This document shows, piece by piece, positions 1 through 13,003 of a stretch of DNA of 64,000 bases. Origin of the DNA: Chrysomallon squamiferum (lineage: Eukaryota > Mollusca > Gastropoda > Neomphalida > Peltospiridae). The notes below the pieces were generated by a model. The model was not told the DNA's origin. It worked only from the letters and a program-made list of their open reading frames with translations, and did no database searches. Both the position numbers and the translations under genes were made by a program. The DNA is taken from assembly GCA_012295275.1 (NCBI GenBank), contig CM022673.1, positions 19,645,810-19,709,809 on the forward strand. The letters are read 5' to 3'. Every line of letters begins with the position of its first letter. The first letter of the stretch is position 1.

Positions 1-532
1 TTTCCATACACATTTCTAAATAGGCATGTCCTTTATTGTAACATACCATTAGTTGTAAAGAAGCTAAAGAAGAAATTCAAGTTGTCCTCAAAAGCTGAAT
101 AAAACATCTATTAAATAATAAAAATAAGAAAAAATGAATTTTTTCACTGTGTGAAGGGTTTTCCCATGTTACATAACATATTTGTTGAAATTTTGACTGA
201 AACAACAATCCACTGGGATCAGTTGCCCTAAAATAGCTGAAGTTTGAACAGATGGCCACATCTTGATTTTAATTTAGAATTTTTAATTTTTTCTATGACA
301 TTCAGGTTGACAGTCAAATGTTATGTAGGAACAAATAAACAAATTTTGTTGATTTCCCGTAATGGTTTTATTTAACCAGTCATCATTCATTACATTAAAA
401 ACGATTTTTTTTTCCATACAGTTTTAATCCATTCCATCTATATTTTTGAACATAACAAATTTCCTCCCGGTGGCCATGAGTAGCTTCCAAATCTTATTTT
501 TTTATCAGATTTATCTGTTTTGATAATTCCAG
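1..532 (+). other. ATG9 intron (partial)
   Basis: No open exon is seen before the acceptor at 531-532 (pyrimidine-rich stretch then AG). AT-rich sequence without recognisable repeats. Confidence 0.7.
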
Positions 533-3500
533 GTTAAACAGTGGCTATGCACCTGCTTCATACTATATGAATATTTTTACAACACCTCTTCTAATAATAA
601 TAGCAAAGTAAGTTTTTCGTATTATATCTAACTGAAAATATTAGGATATTAAGAAATTTCAGTATCTGTTGTTTGATTATCGTTAACATAAGTAAAAAGG
701 ATCTTTTGTAATTTGTAGATGTTTTTAGTAAAGAGTATTTGTCTGGAATAGAATATAAGTAACATTTAAAAAGTTATAATTCCTGAAACTATGATTTCAT
801 CACATAAAAGCACTTTGAAATTTAGTTGTTTTCTCCTGTCAGTTTAATATTTACATACGTTAAGGGTTATTTTGATAGGTTACCTTATTTTGAATATCCT
901 GAAGAATATTTTTATTTTTTTTATTTTTTTATTTTTTTTTTCTTATTGTTATTATTCTTGTTCTTTTTCTTGTTATTTTCTTCTTTTTGTTATCTTTTTT
1001 TTCAGAAATGTTGCTTTCTTTTCTGGATCAATCCTTGCAGTATTGTTGGTGCTGACTGTTGTAGATGAAGATGTCCTCAGTGTTGAGCACATTCTCACAA
1101 CTATGACCATTGCTGGTTAGTTATGTTAATAAAATTTTGAATAATGAGTAATTATTTGATTATAAATGTCATGTTCATTACAAAAAATTATTATGAAATG
1201 CCCCTTGTATATACATTATAACAAATATATAACTAAAATCATAACATGTTTTGAAGAAGCATACAAATACTATAAAAATGTTTACAAAACACATTATCCC
1301 CTTTAAACTGGAATATTCTCAAATCCAGATGTATCCAAGGTACCATCAGTTACGCATCTTAAATGCTAAGTTGTATCCCTCAAAACTGAATACTTGACAA
1401 TCAGTTAACTCCAAAGTGCTGGTCTTACCCCTGAAAACCAATCAAACTAATATTACCAGTGGTCCTAATTTTCTGGCCAGGTAGTGTATATGTTTTCTCA
1501 CTAGATCTATAAGTTCTCTATAGGAATTAAAATATTATTAGACTAAGTGGGAATTATGTAATAGGCTATGAGACTGACTATGTAATGAATAGCGAGAGTT
1601 CATTTCAAACCTTGTAAATGATTATAAGAGCATATTAGATCAGCTGGGAATGTAAATGAATATGCATGTTTTTCATAGTGTAATTACAAAAGTCAGATGT
1701 CCCATAAAACAGCACAAGACATGGGCGCATTTCTAATGATCTGCCAATTATCTTGAATAATACATATAGTAAATATTGGAATAGTCTGATGCAACTAAAT
1801 ACAGGACACAGTTATATAAAATTACCGATTTTAACACATCTATCTGATGCATTTTTATCCTAATTTTAAAAGATGTCCAGTGGCATTCAAGAACTGAATG
1901 GGTGTTTTCTGGCCAAAGGTTAACGGTGTCTTCAGTCTTATGAGTCTGTTTTCCATCTGTTTATAAACTATCTTTCTTGGTGGTAGGGCAGCTCCAAAGT
2001 TTATCTGTCTATTTTTCTATTTCTTTTATCAATTCTACTAATCTGTATATATTTGGATGGTGAAGTTGAATTGACCTGTTCATTCTGGAATGAAAACCCT
2101 GCAGGTTATTGTTTGTTCTGGGACCAGTGATCAGGTGATGGTTCAACAAAATCAAATGGAATCTGGCATTGTTGTCTACCCATGTAGAAACCACTTTATC
2201 ATTTAATGTTTCCACCTGTGGAACATCAGGTCCATCATCCATGGTGTCAAACTATGCATCCTGTGCTTGTAAGTCACAAAGTTGGAAGTAATTAAATCTA
2301 AATTATTGAAATCTAAAACAGATGATAAATTTTGTTTGCAGTCAAATCACAGCAAATGCACAAATGTTTCTGTTTCAGATATTTGACTTATCATCTCACT
2401 GTGCCTGAACCTATTGTTATATATTACTGAAGCAGTTAAGGATAGTAAATGATGAAGCAATAGGGGATTACAGTATAGTTTTACTTCCCAAAAGACAAAC
2501 AACTGACTTATAGCATTTCACAGTCCAATAAAGTGGGAGTCAGAATCAGCATATTCTGTTGGAGTTTTCTGTCCTGTCCAGAGGAGCATTTGCTGTTGGC
2601 ATATGTCAAAGTCAAGTGGCTGGTATTTCCTATATTTTTGTGCCAAAGGATACCAAATTATCACCACCCTGAGCATTTGGAACAAATCAAGCATTTACCT
2701 GGGCATTTGCCAATCTATGTTATTTGTATTTTGTCTGGCAGGTGTTTACCGATATATCAATGCTGAACAATCATATGTTACATATGCATAAAATATGTAC
2801 ATGTAATACCATGTAATCTGCATCAGACTTGGATTCTGAGGAAGTTTTCACTTTACTGACACTGACTATAGCAATTGAAGCATTCAGCCATATCACTTAA
2901 TCCATTAGAACCCCTGCAGGCTGTGGGAACAGTGAGTATTTCTGCGCTTTGATGAAGATATTGCATGAAAACTGTTTGTCATAGAGATTCCAAATTTGGA
3001 ATATATATGTATATATATATAGAAACAATCAGAACAAAATGTCAGAAGGAAAATCTTGGGAAAATTTACATTTCTTTTCATATAACCTTGGATATATATT
3101 TTTATTTTTTATTTCTCAGTATGAATGAATAACATTATTTTTTGGTCACAGGTTATGTAGATTGAATAACATTTAAATAGAATTTAAAATTGAATCATTT
3201 ATGTGACATTGTTAATGCTAATATACAGCAGTGTTCAATCCATGATCACCACCTCAAATATGAAGTCAGATTGTGTTTATCATTACTCTAGAAAGGACTA
3301 AATCAGTTTTCACAATTAAATTATTTTGAACAGGCCTCTCTTAATTGAGAAAAGAAGTAGTGTTGTTGTGGGGATAATATCCTGTGCCAAATGTCATTCC
3401 CAAATTTCATTAATATATAAATATGAGTATATAAAAGAAGTTAAGAAAAATTAAGTTTTGTAAATTTGTTTAATCCACCATTCTTTAAGTGCTTGTGATA

Positions 3501-4815
3501 AGACTTGTTCTTATGATACTGACACCATTGTTTTTTTGGAATGAGTCCATGGATATTCAACATTACTTAAGAAAATAGCACAAGTAAAAACATCATTTTC
3601 AGTTCAGGTCAGTATCCACATAGAGTGGATGTTTTAAATTAAAACACTGATCAAAAAGACAAATACAAGCTAAGATGTCTGCATCATTTAATAAACAATC
3701 AGAAGTAGGTATTGTTGTTATCCAATAAGAACTGAACAGTTGTCCCACATCATGGTAGAAGTATGTTTTCTCATTGGACATAAACCCATTCTCTAATGCA
3801 GTGGTTCTCAAACTTTTTGAAGTTGGAGCACATTTGAAGCCTTACAAAAAATTGCAGGAACACTACACACAAAATGCTAAGAAGTATAATGCAAAATGTA
3901 AAAAAATACAGAAATAACTGAAAGAAGGGTATATACCTTTATTCATGATCTATTTTGTTCTGATGAGAAGTATGAGTCTGATGTGCCTTGGCAATTTCTT
4001 CAATGTTGGGGTGTATGTATGATTAGCAATCTCTCATTTCCTCATCAACAGACTGAAGATTTGTTCCTTTTTTGCACTTGATGTTGATGAGAGTGGAAAA
4101 TCCTAATTCGCATAAATGTGATGTTGAAAATTGCAGTAAAATGGCTAAAGCTTTTTTGGATATTGACTGGTATTCTTCTCTGATTGAAATCCAAAAATTT
4201 TCAAGACTGTATTCCTTATATTTAATCTTCCATCCACCATCGATGCATACAGCTCTAGTTCTTCTTTGGTTAATATTGAACTAGTATCATCTGAAATTTC
4301 TATGAATAGGTTTTGAATCCAATCATATTGTTCAGTGTTAAGTCATGAAAAATAATTTAATTTATCTTCCAAATTTGTCAAAGTTTCACGTATTAAGGGG
4401 AAGGTATCCTACAATTTCATGGGGCATACCTAAGCATGTCTCACCCTTTGAGAACCACTTCTCTAATGTGTAACTGACTCTGCATGTGCTACTTACATAT
4501 AGGAACTTAAAAAGGTTTTCAAATTTGATTGTACACTGATCATTAACTGAAGTCATCTCACTTAAAATAATTATACATTATTAACTCATTTCTGTAGTTC
4601 ATAACTCACCACTTGTCATTAATGTGTTTCTTGCCACAAATTGTTTACATAGATCATTAACTACTCAACAGAATATATGTTCTTTGTTTTTTCTAACATA
4701 TCTCAAGATTTTTGGTTCATTCCAATTTGATAACCCTTGTATTTTCAGGGAATTCTTTATGCCTGTTAATGAAAACATTTATATCTATACTGTGTGTGAA
4801 AAACTAATAACAAAA

Positions 4816-4856
<41 letters not shown>

Positions 4857-4862
4857 TATGTT

Positions 4863-4903
<41 letters not shown>

Positions 4904-7353
4904 ACTTTCTTTTAGGATTGATTGTAACAGTGTGCAAAGGTATTATACCTGATGAGGTGAGTATTTATTTTGACAGACTTATATTGTTGTCCATTAGTCA
5001 CTGAGAGACAAAATAAACCCCCCCAAAATCATTTTTAAAACCTATTTGTTACAATCAAATTATAAACTTACTGAGAAATACCCTAAAAATACATGTAATA
5101 AAAACTGTCATTTGAAAAAATCTGTTTATTCGAGAAAAGCTATAAATGTATTGATATAATATATTTGCAAAATATTTTCACCCATATATATGAGACATGG
5201 GTCTGTAAGCTAAAAATTAAAACTTTGTTAAATATGTATCTTACAGAATGTTATTTACTGCCCAGAGAGAACAATGAAGAGTATTTTAAGTCACATCCAC
5301 TACATGCCAGACTCATGGAATGGACATGCTCACACCACACAGGTCCGAGATGAGTTTGCCCTCCTCTTTCAGTACAAAGCTGTGAGTAATAATTACATAT
5401 TCAAAGTAATAATAAAGACATTTTTTTTTTATGAGCAAAAAATTATTTCAGCCAGTTCTCCACAACAGATAAGCAAAGATTTGATCTGAGCTTTTGCTGT
5501 TTAGAGAGATACTTTGAAGATTTGTAAACTGGACAACATATAACTTAAAACTTTTTTTTGTATAATAAGTAGGACATATGTTGAATTTATAAATCTAGAT
5601 TTAAGCAGCAGATTTTATCATTCCTTTAAATTGATTAATACCTGCAGTCTATTCAGATAAATCAAAAACATTAACTAAATTTGATTCTGTAAATAAATTT
5701 CTTACCTTGTTTTATTTTTCTGAATTTTAAGGCATTTTCTGTTAATGAATTAATTTATCCATAATGTGTATATATTGTATTTATTTTTATTAACAGGTGT
5801 ATCTTTTGGAAGAACTAATAAGTCCAATCATAACACCATTTGTCTTGTGCTTTAGTCTAAGAGCTAAATCACTGGAGATTGTGGACTTTCTGCGTAACTT
5901 TAGTGTGGAGGTTGTTGGTGTTGGTGATGTTTGCTCATTTGCACAAATGGACATACGGAAACATGGAAATGCACAGGTTTGTTCAGATAAGTGTTTTAAT
6001 TATCATATTGAATGATTTTACCAAAATATATATATATATTTTTTAAATCTGTTTTTAAATAATTATGTGTTTTTATTTTAGTGGGCGACTAATACAGAAT
6101 CTAATAAAGCTCAACAGGCTGAAGATGGGAAGACTGAATTATCACTAATGCACTTCCATGTAAGTTCTAACATTGAAACAGATAAACTAAAGCTTAAATT
6201 AGAATCTGTTTTCATTAAGATTTCTGTCTGTCTCTTATACACATATCAACACAATGTCAATACATACAACAAACACTCACAGTTAAACTCACTCTTACTT
6301 TCAAATACATGCTCATAAGCATATTTTTCAATATGGATATTATTCGTATTTTTTGCAGCTAACAAATCCTGAATGGAGGCCACCTGAAATGTGCAGTATT
6401 TTTATCCAGACAATAAAAGAACAAGGTACATTGTGTTGTCATCCATTTTCTTACCTAATGTTACAAAATCACAGATTTGGTAATTGCTGTTACAACATGA
6501 TTTTTAAAGAGAAATTTTAGGAGGAGTATTAATTTATTTTAATAAATGTAAAATGTTCACTTATTTACATCTAATTTAAATTTTTATTTCAGCCCAAACA
6601 GAGCTGTTGTCTTTGAACACTATGCAGCATGAAAATCCTACCATTTCCTCATTTTATAGTCCAGTACCTAGTTTAGGGGTTGGAGTGGGATATGGGGTAA
6701 GTATAATTAAAGTTGTAATTTAGTTAAATATGTAAAAGAATAATAATAATCTAAATAAAGAGAGAAGGAAACCAAACTCTGGTACTGCATTTACCAAATG
6801 AGTTACAAGAAACGTTAATTAGCTAAATATTTTATACAATAAAACTTTTACAAAACCTGTAGATCTAATTTCAACAAAATATGTCAACTGTTATCCTTAT
6901 TTTTATTTTCAGTATAGTAGCATGGTATCCAGTTTTGCCAACCAGAGTCTGGCTACTATTTCACAACCTGGGACAGTGGGTGTAATCCCACCTCTTCGAG
7001 GTGCTGTTGCCAATATTTCTGGTCCCATTATTACCTCTAGTGGTGCTGTGGTGGGGAGCATGCATGGCTCATTAGATATGTCCACCAGTCAGGTGGATCA
7101 CTGTTCAAGACGTTTTGATGAAGGAACGCTTGAATTGATGACTGCAGATATGAGCATCAGTGCCCTGTACATGCATGAAAAGCGACATCGACGCTGTTTT
7201 GAAGACGAACATGTGCACTCTGCAAACTCTCGACTAGACAGCACTTCTCATACCCCATCAATGCCAGAGATTGTGGAGAAATCCCAAGAAGAAGACTGTT
7301 CTGAACGAGAATTGGATACTAGTGATCTCAGAGATAAAACTAAAACTGTTTGA
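533..7353 (+). CDS. ATG9: Autophagy-related protein 9 (ATG9), 3' part, nine exons
   Basis: ATG9 is the multi-pass phospholipid scramblase that seeds autophagosome membranes, cycling between Golgi/endosomal vesicles and the phagophore. Exons read here: 533-607, 1006-1115, 4916-4956, 5247-5381, 5797-5976, 6082-6159, 6359-6425, 6593-6696, 6913-7353. All junctions are GT-AG and phase-compatible, giving about 410 codons ending in TGA at 7351-7353. Family signatures are clear: LNSGYAPASYYMN, AKNVAFFSGSILAV, DEDVLSVEH, HIHYMPDSWNGHAH, RDEFALLFQYKA, EVVGVGDVCSFAQMD, AEDGKTELSLMHF and LTNPEWRPP all match metazoan ATG9 in order. The last exon is a Ser/Thr/Gly-rich tail with the short conserved stretch MSISALYMHEKRH near the end, also typical of ATG9. 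The N-terminal half lies upstream of the window. The first bases (1-532) are intron. Identification by family recall is very secure; exact 5' extent is unknown. Confidence 0.96.
1454..1490 (-). mobile_element. Possible Tc1-like terminal repeat fragment in ATG9 intron
   Basis: Read on the minus strand the segment ends TACACTACCTGGCCAG followed by AAAATTAGGACCAC, which resembles the outer end of many Tc1/mariner elements, next to a TA dinucleotide. No partner inverted repeat was located, so this is a weak call. Confidence 0.35.
3799..4460 (-). mobile_element. hAT transposon fragment with target-site duplication
   Basis: The left end reads CAGTGGTTCTCAAAC and the right end, reverse-complemented, AAGTGGTTCTCAAAG: a typical hAT terminal inverted repeat. 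An identical 8-bp duplication, CTCTAATG, flanks both ends (3791-3798 and 4461-4468), the length expected for hAT. Minus-strand translation between the ends contains broken pieces of the C-terminal hAT dimerisation region (a TKEELE-like stretch, then AIFNITFMRIRIF, then HQVQKRNKSSVC, then EMRDC), interrupted by stops and shifts. It is a 662-bp internally deleted, non-coding copy in the third intron seen of ATG9. Confidence 0.85.
4823..4900. repeat. (TA)n microsatellite just upstream of an ATG9 exon
   Basis: Two runs of TA, broken by ACACAC and TGTTTAAA, end about 15 bases before the acceptor at 4914-4915. The polypyrimidine tract between the repeat and the exon is short. Confidence 0.9.
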
Positions 7354-10070
7354 TAAAATTAAGATAACTTAACAAAACTAAACATTAAAAATCTCTGGTA
7401 TAAAATTAAGACAGTTTTATAATATATCAGTAATGTGTCAGATAAAATTGATCACTGGGCACCAGTATGGTTGTTTAATAAACTTTTAAAATCCTATCCT
7501 AATATTATCAACAGACCTTTGAAATTGTGTGAGGTACAAGTATAAATCACAATTTCTGAGACAAAAATGTTGGCTAGATTAAAAATAAAGAAATGTACAT
7601 TGGAAGGATAAATCTGTAAAATGAATAAAATAAAGATAAGTATATAAAACTATTTTTTTTGCTTCAAGTACAATCAGTGACATAAAATTACAGAAATAAC
7701 CTTATTATAAAAAACCACAAGAGAAAGTAGTTATGTTTGTCGCTTAATGATTGAAATATTTTTCATTGTGTGTCTTATTATTTTTAAAAATTAAGTTGTA
7801 TACTTAGTAATTTAGAAATAAGTACAACTTCAGCACCTTTGCTGTTGTCAACTCAGGTATGTTTGTGGGTTAAAGAAAAAAGCAGTTAAATATTATAACA
7901 CAGCAATTTGTGTGTGTGTCTGTTGTGGTGTGTACATTTTAATTAAATTTATTTACAAAGGCCAGTCAATAGTCACATACTTAAAGGCATATCAAAACCA
8001 ATATTAATTCTAATGTGAATTTAACTGAAGGGATTCGTGAATGTTTATGTACCTAATTATATTAATTTTATTTACAAAGTTTATAAAAGAAATTTCATAC
8101 TGTTAAAGTAGCTTAACTCATGAATTCTGAGGGTGTAGTTTTTAAAAAGTTTCTTTTTTGGGGGTTTCTTTGTTGTCTTTTTTGTGTTTTTTTGTGTGTT
8201 TTTTTATTTATAATTTGCACATGTTTAAATCAACAAATATTGGAATCAGCTATTTGTAGTTGTTGTTTTTTAGAATGCTAGACCTCATTAATTCAGTAAT
8301 ATTTTAATAGTTTTTAAAACAGCAGTGTACTAGAGAATTATGCATGAAACTACTCTGGTTTTACTATTGTTAAAATCATTGTACCTGTGTAAGTTTATTA
8401 TAAATATTGTGATATGTGTTTTGATAACAGTTTGTTAACAGTTAAATTTCCAGGAATGTCTTTTGAGATACTGAAAAATGTTGGTGTAAAAATAACAAAG
8501 CTGGATTGAAGAATAGTGAAACAGAAGGGAAATTAGTTATAGCATTTATAATTCCTGGTATTTTTATTTGATTCTATAGAAAGTAAAGGCTAAAGATATA
8601 ATTTTCTTTGTCTACTTAAGATACATAATAAATTTAGTTTTAATTCCACTTTACTGTATTTCACAGATGAAAGTTAAGTGCCTTTTTGCAGAACATATAT
8701 TTTGTTAAGTAGTTGCTTCAAAACCATGAAATTATGTTTTTGCCTTTATTTCGTTGTTATTTTATTTACTTTTCTTATTTTTCAGTTTTTATGACAGAAC
8801 ACTTGAAAGTCTCAGTCAGTTGAATTTGAGTCTTACTCTATTACAGGACACCAGCTATTAATAAATGAAATATAGCTAATAGTTATTTCATTTCAAAATA
8901 ATATATATTCATGTGTGTGTGTCTTTAATTTATCCTGTTACACTTATTATTTTTTATTTCTGAAAATATTATGATGTTTTCTAATTAATTTACTAATAAA
9001 AACATTGATCTAATAAAAGGTTTATTTTCTTTTTTCCACCAAATTATTTATTAGATTGTTTATTCTTTTATCTCAATTAAGTATATCAGTCATTTCCATG
9101 TATATAATAAATATATAAGTTCCTCTACAGTGTAGCATATACAAAATTAATTTTCAAAATACATTAGAAGAAAAACATGTAAGGCAAGATACACATGAAA
9201 TTTACTATATATATATTTATAAGTACATTAACAAAGGAATACACTTGATTTCATCCTCATTTGACAAGAAACATAGAGGTCTTAGAAATATACAATGACA
9301 AAAACTACAAAATTACTTGAATAGCTTTCTTGTTCAGTTATATTTCAATAATGATTCACTTGGGAAAATTTTTTAATTAAAACATTGTAAGTATGTAATT
9401 ATTTACTGTAATTATATAAATGATTTCTTTATGTGTTGTATTGTGAATCTGATGGAGTTGTTTTTGTTGAAACCTTTTCAATGTATTCCCCCTCTCTCTC
9501 TCTATAAATACACACACACACACACATACACATAAATGATGTGCAGTTGATATAGTTTCAACTAACAGACGGCCAAAACATTTTTCATTTTTCTTCTTTT
9601 TTTTTTCTTCTTTTAAGAACATAATACAAAAAAACAAAACAGATTCAAAGTATCATATAATTATACTGTTACCACTGAAATTCTCCCAGGACTGGCTTCT
9701 GCCTATTACAAACAATGATTGCAAAACTCAAGAAGGGATGAATACTTTATTGGCAAATCGTGATTTTATTTTATGAACAGTAATGACATTTCCATCATAC
9801 TATTTTAACATTGCTTGTTCAGTAAAATATAAGCAAAAACTACATATAGATTTTTACTGAATAAACTGGATTGAAATATTCATTCATTTACCGTTATTTT
9901 CCACTTGTGAGTTGCAGAAACTGTTGGCCTAAGATGTTGATAGTACATTTGTTTGTCTTAAGTGAATTTGCAATGTACGTTGTCCAGTGTAGCATGTTTT
10001 ACACAGTGTGTGATGAAAGTAGTGTCCTTTTGTTATTTATTCATTTTTCCTGAATGATATATACATATAC

Positions 10071-10107
<37 letters not shown>

Positions 10108-10680
10108 AGTTGATCACGTCCGTTACAGTACTAGAATTATTTTGTACATTTGTGTTGAAATTAATGTAAAGAAAAATTAAGTGTGTAAATACTAATGTAT
10201 AATATATATATATATATATACACATACACACAGGAATGCTATATGTTGTTTCAATGATACTAATTTTTCAAACCTGTATATTTGAAAAATCTTGTAGTGA
10301 AATGTAAGAATATTTGATTTTAAATCCATATGTAAATTATAATGTATTAATGTGCTGTATTTGTATTTAAAACTTTAATAGGCTATGGTTAGCCAATGGT
10401 GGATTATTAGAATTGTAAAAAGATGCCTTTTGTAACCTGAGAATCTCTTCTTACCAGAAGATGAGGATTAATCAATGACAATATTTAAATCCAGTAAGAT
10501 GCAGTCACCCTAGTATCATTTCCTAACAACAAGTTATATTAGCTGTAGTAAGATGGGAGTACTGAAATTTGTTAATCATCCAGTTCTAAACATAATTACT
10601 TACTGATTATAAAATGTATTTGTTATTCATTGTTGTGCAAATTAGAATAAAGAGCATTTCATGATGTATGAACTGGTGTT
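7354..10680 (+). other. ATG9 3' UTR and downstream flank
   Basis: AT-rich, no coding signal. Several AATAAA hexamers occur (near 7480, 7585, 7627 and 10648), so the 3' UTR could be short or several kb long; the sequence alone does not decide. The stretch holds (CA)n near 9510-9526 and (TA)n-type repeats near 10056-10100 and 10201-10222. Confidence 0.6.
10056..10100. repeat. (CATATA)n/(TA)n microsatellite
   Basis: ATACATATACAT units grade into pure TA repeats. Confidence 0.9.
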
Positions 10681-10890
10681 AAATTAAATCTTTTTTGTTC
10701 CTAGTAAAAATCTTCAGGGATGAATTTATCACATCAAAATGAGTTTCACCAATGGTATTATTTCTTTTAATGTTTAAAAACATCTGGAAAACAACGCAAG
10801 TGTTTTATTCTAAACCTGTAACTTGTGGATATGTCTGTGGGTCTGTATTGAAGGACTGACATTTCATAGGAGTGACGTAAATACCATATT

Positions 10891-11319
10891 AAAGGAGTGA
10901 CATTATATCGGTGTGACCTAACAGTGGAGTGACAAAGTATAATTAAAACTGTATTTAAAAAAAAAAAAAATTATAAAAATTATTAAGATTTTATTTAAAA
11001 AACAAGAACCACTGAATTGTTAATATATTTTAAACTTGTTTACATTTCTTCAACTGAAATGCAAATTGTGCATAATTCAACGAAGGTATTTGTTGAAAGA
11101 GACAGTTCTCCTGACAACAGTTGCAAACCCCTCCTCTGTTCTTTCTTCTTCTTTTTATAATTATTCCCTGCAATCAGTCACTCAACCTTTTGGTTTGTGT
11201 GGTGCTTTTCTTTTATGAATTCCTTTATCACTGAATAAACTCCCAAGTGATAATGATAAAGGATTTCATAAAAGAAAACCACCACACAAGCTGGATGGTT
11301 GGATGATTGTCACTCCTTT
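10891..11319. mobile_element. MITE with perfect 12-bp terminal inverted repeat and internal hairpin
   Basis: AAAGGAGTGACA at 10891-10902 is matched exactly by its reverse complement TGTCACTCCTTT at 11308-11319. Between them are further GGAGTGAC-like units (GGTGTGAC near 10910, GGAGTGAC near 10925; two more, GGACTGAC and GGAGTGAC, precede the left end at about 10853-10876). Inside the right half, 11193-11290 folds back with arms of about 38 bases and four mismatches. No transposase is encoded. The superfamily is unknown to me. Confidence 0.6.
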
Positions 11320-12160
11320 GAAATTTATATATGAATTTTCACTTCTTTGAATAGAACAAGTGCCTGCATGTTTATCTTCCCCATCCCAGGAAACGTTTTT
11401 ATGATGCCAACCAAAGTTTACATTTCCATGTGTTCTGTACTTTGTTGATTTTAAATCTATTTACCTTTGTAATATAGAAAACAAATGTCTGAGAAGTCTA
11501 TGATACAAAAATACTTTGAATCATAGACAAATTGATATAACAAAGAAAAACAATCAGGCTTCATTTTTTTTTTTCACAACACTTCATTGCCATACTTTAT
11601 TACTAATAAAAGCTTACCTCCTGAAACAATGCATCAAATGTCTAGCAACCATAACAATGTGGAAATAAGCATCAGAAAAATATGTTCCAATGTGACAAAA
11701 ATATGGAGGCTTTAAACTTGAAAACATCATACTAAACAGTTAAATACATTTATATCTGACATAAATTTCAGTGATTAAATTTGTAAATGGATTCCTGTCA
11801 AACAGTCATTTGGAAGAAAAATATTGTTTTAATCACCATCTTTATATCCTTATAGCTTACAGTAGAAAAGCAATGATTTCATATCGCAGTGCTAATTTTA
11901 TTTTAGCTAACACTTGATAAAATAAATTTAAAATCAGAAAAAATCAAATAAAACTTCAATATTCAGTTAACAAATTGGTGATCACTATAAAGTGTCAACA
12001 GTAGAATTAAAAACTGCATCCAACACAGGCAATACAAACACAATGAGTATAAATAACTGAACTTTGTGTTCCTCTTAGAAATAAACTGAAATGAATATTT
12101 CATTTTCAGATATCTATTCAAACATACACACCCAATTATTCAAACATACACACCCAAGAA

Positions 12161-12188
12161 AAAACAAACAAACAAACAAACAAACAAA
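12161..12188. repeat. (AAAC)n microsatellite
   Basis: Seven consecutive AAAC-type units. Confidence 0.85.
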
Positions 12189-12593
12189 ATAAATAAATAT
12201 AAATGTATATTATTCAATATAATAGCAAATTCGAATTACATATTTTTAACTTTTCATTAAAAATCTACTCCAGGCAACATCAGGACAAAATGTATAGGAT
12301 AATGATAATTCCAAAAGTTGTTCATCTTTATCAAAGAATCAATATGTAAAAAAAAAAATATAAATAAATATAAAATAAATAATTAAAATTAAAATTTAAA
12401 TAATACAAAAAAATACTCTATATCACATTTAAAGAATATAACTATTAATAGTATTATGTTAGAATTAGTGAATACATACGTATTCATTCGACATACCCTC
12501 TTAACTAGTATTACATTTGACGTTTATTCTAAAGATCTATCCCACTCCCAGTGAAAATATTTATAAAACATTTTGAACTGGAAAATAAAAGCA

Positions 12594-12629
<36 letters not shown>

Positions 12630-12641
12630 TAATTAATTAAT
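12594..12641. repeat. (ATA/TAA)n then (TTAA)n microsatellite
   Basis: Uninterrupted AAT triplets for about 36 bases followed by AATT repeats. Confidence 0.9.
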
Positions 12642-12773
12642 AACAGTAACCATTTAATTCTTGCAATTACTAGATGTTTAAATTTTCTGGCTGGTAATAC
12701 ATTGATAATAATCTTCAATCATACATATTCTTTCTGTCAAACTCTTACACATTTAACATGATTAGTGGGCCGG

Positions 12774-13003
12774 TTCCGCAATGCGGTGATTTCGAGTTAT
12801 GTCTCTTGATTTGTCGTTAGATGCCGCTGCGCAAACCACTTCCGGGGAGTAAAAACCACATTGGCTATTGGGAAAAACACATCACGACGAAGCAAATTGT
12901 TATCAACAAAACATACTCTAAATACCCGCGACATAAGTCTGTTGACACGTCGATAACTGAACAGTATCTCTCCACTCATCACTGATTGATTGCAGAGCTA
13001 GAG
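12774..13003. promoter_or_regulatory. CpG-retaining promoter-like patch / possible non-coding first exon
   Basis: CpG-rich for this window (GCCGG, TTCCGC, GCGG, TCGTTAG, CCGCTGCGC) and contains CCACTTCCGGGGAG at 12837-12850, an ETS-type core on the minus strand as found in many housekeeping promoters. On the plus strand a good donor, CTAGAG|GTAAGA, follows at about 13003, so a first exon of an unseen transcript is possible. On the minus strand a 61-codon open frame runs 12982-12797, rich in Arg; I do not recognise its product and cannot tell whether it is translated. Confidence 0.4.

Larger units (their letters stand above)
11320..12773. other. Intergenic AT-rich DNA with simple repeats
   Basis: No convincing gene. 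Contains a doubled ATTCAAACATACACACCCAA unit (about 12117-12155), an (AAAC)n run (12161-12188) and a TAA-rich microsatellite (12594-12641). TTTATT motifs on the plus strand would be polyadenylation signals of any minus-strand transcript, but no such gene is proven. Confidence 0.5.

Noticed and set aside
826-1120. Overlapping plus-strand open frames of about 80 codons starting in a T-rich tract
   Set aside because: Their first halves are pyrimidine tract of the intron (poly-Phe/Leu/Tyr); only 1006-1115 is the real ATG9 exon.
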